Below, one piece after another: positions 56,454-64,000 of a stretch of DNA of 64,000 nt; the stretch's first letter is position 1, and each line of letters begins with the position of its first letter. This stretch comes from Sambucus nigra (lineage: Eukaryota; Streptophyta; Magnoliopsida; Dipsacales; Adoxaceae). The notes beneath the pieces are model-generated. The model saw only the letters and a list, made by a program, of their open reading frames with translations, did no database searches and was not told the origin of the DNA. A program made the translations under genes and the position numbers. The stretch covers positions 248,001-312,000 of the forward strand of contig CASBWL010000422.1 of the NCBI GenBank assembly GCA_949130495.1, given 5' to 3'.

Positions 56454-57157
56454 ACCTCATATTCCAAATTGTGTGTGCTAACATTCTGCAAACTTCCAAC
56501 GATTCCGCGATGCGTCCCCGTCAAGCAACATTGACATACCACCTCTTCGATCCCCACACTCCAATTAACCTGGCTCGCCCCCTCTACGCTGACATTCTCG
56601 TTGCAGCCATGGATGATAAAGGTGAAGCCCCACTTCCATATGCACGCCTATTTAGCTCCATTCTCAAAGATGCTGGCATTGAGGCTCCGCTAGACCGTAC
56701 TCGTCTCCCCGATCCCTTTGGACCGATAACCCGCACTCGGAGCTCCAAACAGTTGTCCATCATTCTGACAAGGCATGGAAGTGACGACGAGGATGATGCT
56801 ACCTCGAGTACGGACGAGGAAGAAGAAGAAGCAGGTGTCGATGTGGAGATGGGAGACGTGGGTGTTGATGAAGAGTCGACCGAAGAAGAAGATGACCCTG
56901 ATTTCAAATGGGCAGGTAGCGACCTCACTAATAGAATGTCAGCCCTTGAGACAAGATTTAGAAACTTTATGACCGACTACCGGCACGATATAAGTATGAT
57001 GTTTCGTTTCCAAACGGACTCGTACCGATGCCTGGGAGATCCAAACGAGCCATTGCCATCCTTCTTTTATGACCCTTATGGCCCTGATGCGTCCAACTCT
57101 TCCCACCCACCTCCCCAGTCAAGCTTTTTTGGTTTGTGGCAGTTTTTAGTTGTTTGA
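56454..57157 (+). pseudogene. Athila third ORF, 3' part
   Basis: This continues the gene cut at 45942. The open frame includes DSAMRPRQATLTYHLFDPHT, then APLPYARLFSSILKDAGIEA, a very acidic stretch (DEEEEEAGVDVEMGDVGVDE) and a possible helical end with LTNRMSALETRFRNFMTDY. The content matches the C-terminal half of the plant transposon-derived protein found in Athila, not a recognisable viral envelope. No clear membrane helix is seen. The stop at 57155-57157 precedes the second polypurine tract by about 155 bp. Confidence 0.6.
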
Positions 57158-58780
57158 CGTAATGACATGGTTGTATGCTCTTTGTTGTATTGTACCACAG
57201 TTTTGTTATATAAAAATATGTATTTTTCTCCATTTGTTTGTTTTATTTATCGCACTTCTTATTTTGCCTTGTTTAGCTTTTCGTCCTTTTTTCTTGAGGA
57301 CAATGAAAAAGTCTAAGTTAGGGGGTGACAAGGGCGTATTTCTAAAACTTCACAAATTTTCAAAAATGCCCAGAAATTTAAAAAAAAATCATAAAATCTT
57401 GAAAAATCCAAAAATAGTTTTTTTCAAAATAAAAAAAAATTGGGATTCAAAATTTTCAAAAATATCATTAAAAGTCGGTTTAACGTCTCAAGTTGTAAAA
57501 ATACAATACGCAAAGTTGAAATTGACCAAAGATGGAAATTGTGCAAAAATTGACGACTTAACGAATAAGTTTGGAGATTAAAAACCCCGATGAGATTCGA
57601 GCCTTTCATTTTTGTGAAAATTATAAATCAATTCGAGTTAATTGTTAACTCAAAGATCTTTTCAGCGGTTTAAATAAGTCATCGAGAATCTCAATCCTTT
57701 CATTTTGATCGGTTTTGATAAACATGTGTGATATTGCCTTAAAAAGCGAGCTACAAATCTCTAAATTAAATTAATCTCAAGACGCATATGGTAGCGCAAT
57801 TAGTATTTTGGACAATGAAGTAGGCCCTCGTTTGTTACCCAAAAGGATTAGCCATAAAAATTCATGAAAAAATTCATCCCTTTGCAACCCAATTTGAGCC
57901 TAATAAATTATTTCCTTTTCGTTTGGTAACCCGAAAAACCAAAAAAGCCCGGAAATGTGAAAATCGAGTATTTATCAAATAAAGTCCGAAAAGTGCATAA
58001 AAAGGGGAAAGAAAAGAATAGAAATGCTCAACGAAAATAGCAATAAAAGAAAAGAAGTAGAAAATAGAAAAAAATAGAAAAAAAATGAGCAATATCCCGG
58101 AAAAAGCACAAATGGACATCATAATTGACTTTTCCAATTCCAACCTTCCTTACCATTTTCATTTTACACAATATACCTTAAAACCCAAAAAAGTCCTAAC
58201 CGAGTCCAAGTTGCGAAATTGGTTACCGCGTGGAGAGCTAAGAAACCAAAAGATAATAAAAGAGATTGAATGCGTGAATAAGAGGTAATGTTCCCATTTT
58301 TAAAACCGTATTCCATTGATGAGATCCAATCACTATAAAATTTCCACATTTCTTCTTGTGTACGTGAACTTAGTTCCACTACATTTACTCTAATATTTCA
58401 CGCACACCGAGAGAATAGACATAATTCGAGAGATTCGTTTGAGAGAGCATCCCGTGAGCATTTGAATCAAAACGAATGTTCGAATAAGTAACGTAATGGT
58501 CAATCAGTGGAAATTCAGGGTTAAATTTACGGCTTCACACATGCACTATGATTTGAGACTCTTGAACATGACTCAATGATGATTATTTTCTGGAAAAGTT
58601 TGAATTATACAATTTTTATGTATTTTGAGTTTCTTTGAGTCAAATTTTGTGGGTACATTCTCTGCAAACCCTCACGAGACACAACTCGTCCTACTAGGGT
58701 GACCTAGGGGTTTAAAGGCTTGTTGCTACGCTAAATGCAATCGCTTGCCCGCGAAAAAGGTATTCTATCCCAATAACATG
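57158..58780 (+). other. Athila three-prime region with polypurine tract and LTR start
   Basis: CTAAGTTAGGGGG at 57313-57325 resembles the internal PPT at 44991 and is followed by TGACAAGGGCG, a plausible 3' LTR start at 57326. The rest is A-rich (for example 57980-58090), with no coding domain, and ends near 58780. There is no overlap with the preserved 5' LTR end, so the LTR identity cannot be tested within the window. Confidence 0.5.
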
Positions 58781-60640
58781 ACCCTAAAAAGCATATCTAC
58801 ATAAGAACATTGTAACTTAGAGATGCGAATAACCATTTTCAATAACTTGATCATTATCTTGATAATAAAATATAACATCTCCGCACTTTGACTTATACAA
58901 CCACGTACAAACCCATAAATTCTATCACTTTCAAATACAAGTAGAGTAATATGCATGTGTGCACTTACACTGAGTGATCAACATATGAGCTTGAAATGAA
59001 CAGATTCCAAAAATAATTTCAAATGAAAAGGTCATAAAAAATAAACCAATCAAAACATCAGTCATGTTAGCAATGTGAAGTCAATTAAGTTCAATCGTAA
59101 GTGCAAAATGTGATTACCCATAAGCACTGAACAAACGTAGTGAATTGCGGAGTGACATAAAATTGAATGTGATTACTTACTAACAAGAATTAAAGAATGA
59201 CATAAAATTGAATGTAATTTAATTAAAAAGAATTAAAATCTGAGAGAGATATGATAATCTTAACATTAAAGACTGAACCAAGAGTCTTGAAGTATGCGCA
59301 CAACATAAGAATATTAGATTGCATCCAAACAAAGAAAAGATATACAGACTTCAATTACCCCTCCTCAACAAATTGAGAGAACTAAGGATTGTCAAGAATT
59401 TCCTGCTAAATTCTTGAACCATAAAAGAATATTAGATTGCAAATATATGAGAGCTTGAATTTCAAATCTACAAAGATCAAACATTTGTGAATTAAATAAA
59501 CACTTTTGTAGTGGGTCCAACTCACCCAACATCAAAACATGGAGATATATTTCATATTCTTAAAAAATGCAGAACTTAAATAGATGGATCTAACTTAATA
59601 ACACAGTACATACAAGTCATCAATATAAATAAGAATCCATAATTAGCAAGTGATAAAACTCATTCTATTCCCTCCTCATTGCTATAGAGAATATAAGAAA
59701 CAACACACTGCTGCTTAGCCCTGCCCAAAGAACACACACCCATACAAAATACAGTTTTTTCATAACAATATGACAAACAAAACAACAAATATAGCGACAA
59801 TGTAATTTCAGCAACATATGACCAAAACTAATAGAAGTAATAGAAAAAATTACTAACGACAAAAATAAAAACCATAAAAATGTATGCTTTGTGTCTATGA
59901 GATATAATAAAGAAAAAATGATATTTACCTTGCATAACAGAGGCCTACCATGCCTTCAATCCAACTTCACTTCTCACATCCCCTCAACATTCACTATAGC
60001 AAGCCAAATAAAGGACACATCAAAAGTAAGTTATAATTCTTAACTCTTAACAGATTCTATATAATAAAGATTATGGAAAAACCTAACAATAGGATAGGTC
60101 AGAGTTATATTGATTCAATTAACTAAAATGAAGAGTACTTACTTGACTAAGAGAAAAAACGAAACCATCAATAACATGAAAACTCCATTCCAAAAGCCCT
60201 AAGAAAGAAGATATATGAAAATTTACACGAAAACAACAAAAACATTAAATCCATTTATAAAAAACCCTAAAAAGCATATCTGCATAAGAACATTGCAAAA
60301 TCGTACCATAGAAGTGTGCGTGAGAGTGTGTGTATGAGAGAGAGAGGCACATGCGGGTGTGAAAGATAGAGGTTACTATGTGAGGGGGACACGGGGGAAA
60401 AACTAGGGAGTGAGGATATTGGGAGATCGGGTAGTGAGGTGAGCGCATGGGGTTTATGGTGGGAGTGAGGATATTATAGGCATGTCTACAAAGATATCCC
60501 TTTGTTTGAATTAAAGTAAAAGAGGGATCAAATTATAAAGAGAAAAAGAGGGGGAACTCAAAATTTTCAAGGGTGAAATGGGTATTGCTGGAAAAAACAC
60601 ATCTTATGCCATCATAAGCTAATATTATGACATACATAAG
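58781..60640. other. AT-rich segment with a 37-bp direct repeat
   Basis: CCCTAAAAAGCATATCT.CATAAGAACATTG occurs at 58783 and 60264, about 1.48 kb apart. The rest shows no recognisable gene. A GA-rich stretch lies at 60310-60430. Confidence 0.4.
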
Positions 60641-61170
60641 TTTTACACCATTATATATATATATATATATATATATAGTGGTATTCAATAATTTTTTTAG
60701 GTTTAAAAAAAATATTTTGGGTTGTGAAAGTTTAGGAGGTCCGGGTTTAGGTGGTTCGGGTTGGGGTAGAAGGCTGGTTCAGGTCAGTGGTCAAAATGGG
60801 TATGAGTTAACATGTGGGTTTTAGATTGAGTTGGGGTTGTGGTTTAAGGTCTGCTGGTATGTGGAATTGGTTCAGGTTAGTATAGGGGGTTATTTCGGGT
60901 TGGTATAAGGTTTTTAGAGTTTGGTGATTCAATAGAGGGTGGAGAGATACGGTATTATATGGGTTTATGGGACAAATTAGATGAAGAAAATGAGAGAAGA
61001 GAGAAGACATAGGAGAGATATTTAATGGGTATTTCAAAATGTGAGGTAGTAGAGTGCATTGTGTGTATATGAGTGTATAGTAGTAGGTTGTACTGTGAAT
61101 AGGTTGTTAGGGTGTATGTGTGTGTATGTGGATAAATAAAAACAAATAATTATAAACTAATATATGTACA

Positions 61171-61250
<80 letters not shown>

Positions 61251-61639
61251 GGAACACAGACACTGGGCAATATTTTGAATGGGGCTCAAAATGGTCTAGG
61301 CTTGGGTACTTGGTAAGGCACTAGGTTTAGGCTCATTTAACCACATCATTCCCACATTTTCATTTAGATAACTCTGTTAAGAAAGCAAATGTAAGCAAAC
61401 CTAAATGAATGTGTGAAAGGGATTTTTTAAACTCCATTCCGATATTTTTTTTTAAATTATAATATTTTATATCACTGCAAGTTGTAATGAAATAACTACA
61501 AGTTGTATTTTTAATGAAAAACTTGCGTTTTTATGCAAATGTAAATAAGAAGGATATTTTTGTTAGAAATTTTGAGAATTTTTTTTTCTATACTCTGCAC
61601 ATTGCGCCTCGCCCGCGCATCGCGCGGGCTTATAACTAG
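60056..61639 (+). mobile_element. Helitron 3' end, with candidate 5' end
   Basis: The three-prime end is textbook: a perfect 17-nt hairpin CCCGCGCATCGCGCGGG at 61612-61628, a short spacer CTTATAA, CTAG at 61636-61639, then T. The start is less sure: TCTATATAATAAAGATT at 60056 looks like a Helitron five-prime tip, but it is preceded by T and not A. The body includes (TA)n at 60653-60676, a G/T-rich stretch with GGTTCGGGTTGGGG words (60720-60980) and (AAT)n. No RepHel is seen, so it is non-autonomous. Confidence 0.65.
61166..61248. repeat. (AAT)n microsatellite
   Basis: About 27 uninterrupted AAT triplets. The leucine-run open frame on the minus strand at 61107-61289 is a by-product. Confidence 0.95.
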
Positions 61640-61916
61640 TCTCTTATAAAATGCTTTACACCCATTAAGTCTATAGTTTTCTCAAGTTGTCCACGTGGCT
61701 AGCAATTAAGAGAAACCCTCCCCCTCCTACCCATGGTCTCTTCATTTCTCACTTATATGAAGAATTTATTTCCCCTCTCTCTACTTGACGTTTATCCTCC
61801 CCCTCTTTATTTCTCCCACTCATCCATTTATCTCATCCTTACCTACCTCCAAAGACATCAATAGAATCTTTATCCTATCTTCATGAAATCAGATTGCACA
61901 GTTTCTTTTTTACCAC
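61640..61916. other. unassigned spacer
   Basis: A C/T-rich stretch between the Helitron end and the CACTA-like start. No feature is recognised. Confidence 0.4.
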
Positions 61917-62140
61917 CCTACACCAAAAAGGCCAAATTGTCACCTTTCAGCCATTCAGCCTTGTCACGGTCATAGACCGTGATAAAAAACACGCATTTTT
62001 TTCAAAGTCCGTGATAAAGCTTGTCACGAACTTTGACCGTGACAAGTATAGTTGTCACGGACTTGTCATGGTCATTAATTGTTACAACCTTATAAAGTTG
62101 TCACGGTCAAAGACCCTGACAGGTCCATGACAACTTTGTC
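61917..62140 (+). mobile_element. CACTA-like 5' end with subterminal repeats
   Basis: CCTACACCAAAAAGGCC at 61918 resembles a CACTA terminal repeat with altered first bases. It is followed by at least six TTGTCACGG-type words in both orientations between 61940 and 62140 (for example TTGTCACGGTC, ACCGTGACAAG). Such direct and inverted subterminal arrays bind the element's own protein. No TNP2-like transposase was recognised. The right end was not found. Confidence 0.5.
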
Positions 62141-63585
62141 AGTAAAAAAACCCTTCACCCTTCTTTTTTCCCACCGTTTTCACTTCCCTCCATTAAGGGG
62201 TTGAAATAAAACCTCCCTAAAATTATTGTTACAACATGCCCATGGTATGCTACTTGTGTATGACATGACTTTTTGGTAATTTTTATGAATAATTTTGTAT
62301 TTCTAGGTTTAAATGAAATTTCATGTCTTGGGAAATTTATTTCGTATCTTAAGGGGTTTACTTTTTTATTGTACATGACCCCGATGCTAATTTTTAGGGT
62401 GTTTTCTAATTTAGGAACTACTTTTTATTTAAAAAAAACTCAACATTTCATGCTTCGTGGCTGCAACACATCCTTGTTAACTTATAATTTGTTAGAAATT
62501 GTTAATTTTCAATTAATTGAGTAGATGAATTATAAGGATTACGGGATACTCATTTGTTGGTTTATTGTTTCTGTTGGATTATATTGGACGGATGTGGTTG
62601 GATATGGAAGTTGGTTGTTTAATTTTTTTAAAATCCTTAATTTAATTCACACTAATAAATCCTTAAATAGTTATACTATCTTAATTTATTGGGTTGGTTA
62701 ATTTTTTAAGTGGCACGACCACTGGATTATTGTCGAAATGGGGGGAGGGGGAGTTTTTAACTTTTTTCTAAAATTATTTTGTCTCACGACCCGTTCGAGA
62801 GTGGCACGACCACAGACTTATGATAATTAAATGAAACATACTTGAAATAACACATAGTGCACATAGATACCAACCTTCTAGTTCTTATTTGTACACATTC
62901 AATAGCCCTTAGACCAGTTCAAGAGTCATTACCCCTGTAATGAGATCTCTCGAATTGTCCCGTTTGGACATTTTCGGACTGCATAGTTTCTGTATAATAA
63001 TATTCTTAGTGGCTTAAACTTGTTACTTTTGGAGGAAGTTCTTCAGTCGTATCTTAATATTCTCTGGGTACATACTAGATGATGCGATGTTAAGTTTTAT
63101 TTCAATTATCAATTGAAATAACACTCACACTTCCGAATCTACGCGGTGTACTTGGAGAACTATGGGGATATGCTGCCGAATTTTCCTCAAATTGGAACAA
63201 TGTGCAATGTGCATGAGTTGTTAAGTATATTATAGAAATATGCAGTCCTGAATGGGATAGGACCACTCACCCTTTAGAGAAGATGGAAGAAAAAGGAATT
63301 AATATTCTAAATTGAATTTGAAATTTAAAAATCGAATATAAATAAGACATAATTAAATGAAACATACTATAAATGTTATACAACAAGTAATAGGTGATTG
63401 TTATACTAATAGAAACTAAATGTTCACACTTTTGTTTATACTAATCCACGAATATACGCATCTTACCTATAATAGGTGATTGTTTGGATTAGCTATGATG
63501 GGATATCCTAAATTCAAAGAGTGGATGGGTGAGACAAATAGATTAAGGGATGTGTTTCGCAGATGTGCTAATGAATTTGTGAAAT
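62141..63585. other. mostly featureless segment with one coding remnant
   Basis: AGTGGCACGACCAC occurs twice (62710 and 62801). At 63497-63585 the plus strand can be read MMGYPKFKEWMGETNRLRDV and then FRRCANEFVK up to the CACTA insertion. I do not recognise the protein. Otherwise nothing is identified. Confidence 0.35.
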
Positions 63586-64000
63586 CACTACACCAAAAAC
63601 AGCAATTTGGCACACCTTGGTATTAAAAATTTGGCACAGTTTTAAACTAATTCTGGCACGGTTTAATGACAATCAAGTACACTTTAAAACAGTGCCAAAA
63701 TTTGCCACTGTTTTTAAGTGTGCCAAAATTGAGTACACTTGACTAACATATAAAATGCCCTAAAAAAATTTCAATTACTCATTTTGACTCTCCCGCTCAT
63801 TCATCACTCTCACTTTGGAGTCTCCCGCTCGGCTCTTTATCTCTCATGTTTTGGTCACTTTAGAGTCCCATGTCTACCATCACTTTGGAGTTCTTCATGT
63901 TTGCTGTCACTTTGGAGTCTCAGGTTGGAAGGAATGATGGGGAAGCCACCCACCAGTGTATTGTCTATGAAAATGTATGAAGAATGCATGAAGCACTCAC
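63586..64000 (+). mobile_element. CACTA-type element, left end
   Basis: CACTACACCAAAAACAGC at 63586 is a canonical start. It is followed by subterminal TTTGGCACA / TGTGCCAAA words in both orientations to about 63740 and then a plain region running off the window. The preceding AAT or GAT could be the target duplication copy. The body and right end are not in view. Confidence 0.7.

Larger units (their letters stand above)
45938..56458 (-). mobile_element. full-length chromodomain Ty3/gypsy (Tekay-like) element nested in Athila
   Basis: The LTRs at 45945-48769 and 53581-56453 start TGTAATACCCC and end GGGGTGTCA on the minus strand. A likely target duplication is GCCTC/ACCTC (4 of 5 bases) at 45938-45942 and 56454-56458 if the element includes two more bases (TA) at its left tip. 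Pol carries integrase with a C-terminal chromodomain, the mark of chromoviruses. Protein style and long LTRs suggest the Tekay/Del branch. LTR divergence is a few percent in the portions compared, so it is younger than its Athila host. gag stops, RT frame changes and lost catalytic residues make it inactive. Confidence 0.93.
38590..58780 (+). mobile_element. Athila-like Ty3/gypsy element, interrupted and decayed
   Basis: Plus-strand order: 5' LTR end, PBS, gag (39110-40860), protease (40890-41530), RT/RNase H (41853-43380), integrase (43382-44721), internal polypurine tract (44991), promoter-led third ORF (45430-57157, interrupted), second polypurine tract (57312) and three-prime sequence to about 58780. 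The primer site and the third ORF are typical of Athila. A younger 10.5-kb gypsy element is inserted at 45943-56453. Both outer LTRs are incomplete. If the 3' LTR starts at 57326 (TGACAAGGGCG), it is cut near 58780. Confidence 0.85.

Noticed and set aside
61107..61289. Minus-strand open frame with a long leucine run
   Set aside because: It is the translation of the (AAT)n microsatellite and not a gene.

Overview
This window is AT-rich, gene-poor plant nuclear DNA built almost entirely from transposable elements, many nested or truncated. The plant assignment rests on the element classes: Ty1/copia with an initiator-Met tRNA primer site, Athila, Tat and chromodomain-type Ty3/gypsy elements, RepHel Helitrons with an RPA-like companion, CACTA termini, and a plant mobile domain gene. 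Small GT-AG introns fit this. I cannot name the species, and I see no intact single-copy host gene, tRNA, rRNA or CRISPR array.

Left part. 1-4982 is the right-hand part of a CACTA-type element whose terminal repeat ends at 4982. It carries minus-strand exon pieces of cytosolic ribosomal proteins uL2 (RPL8) and uS5 (RPS2), and an unidentified four-exon coding chain. About 5250-11172, probably to about 12900, is a decayed minus-strand Helitron: a five-prime ORF with three 24-residue repeats, the Helitron N-terminal domain, the Rep and PIF1 helicase domains, then an RPA-like OB-fold gene. 13134-20359 is a complete but dead minus-strand copia element with 540-bp LTRs and a TAAGC target duplication. 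A 434-bp solo LTR with a GTATA duplication is nested in it. 21158-23953 is a probable 2.8-kb solo LTR.

Middle. 25380-25945 and 36184-36709 are two copies of a long foldback element lying in TA/GA microsatellites. Between them lies a Tat-like gypsy remnant. Its pol (RNase H and integrase) is on the minus strand. A plant-mobile-domain gene with its own TATA box, at least three candidate introns and a poly(A) signal runs on the plus strand at 27728-32469. One of its introns holds an array of eight or more 45-bp repeats. Nearly identical 200-bp direct repeats bracket the block. A Helitron three-prime terminus lies at 36719.

Right part. From about 38590 to 58780 is a plus-strand Athila-like element: LTR end, PBS, gag, protease, RT/RNase H, integrase, an internal polypurine tract, and a promoter-led third ORF. 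A full-length minus-strand chromodomain gypsy element (45943-56453, with 2.8-kb LTRs) is inserted inside that third ORF. The host Athila copy has many stops. The inserted copy keeps a 508-codon integrase-chromodomain ORF but has lost its RT catalytic aspartates. 58780-61639 ends in a textbook Helitron terminus, and CACTA-type ends follow near 61917 and at 63586.

The apparent order is Athila before the chromodomain element, and copia before its nested solo LTR. Nothing here looks like a working host pathway. The interest lies in captured gene pieces, the antisense gene with a satellite-bearing intron, and the decay patterns.
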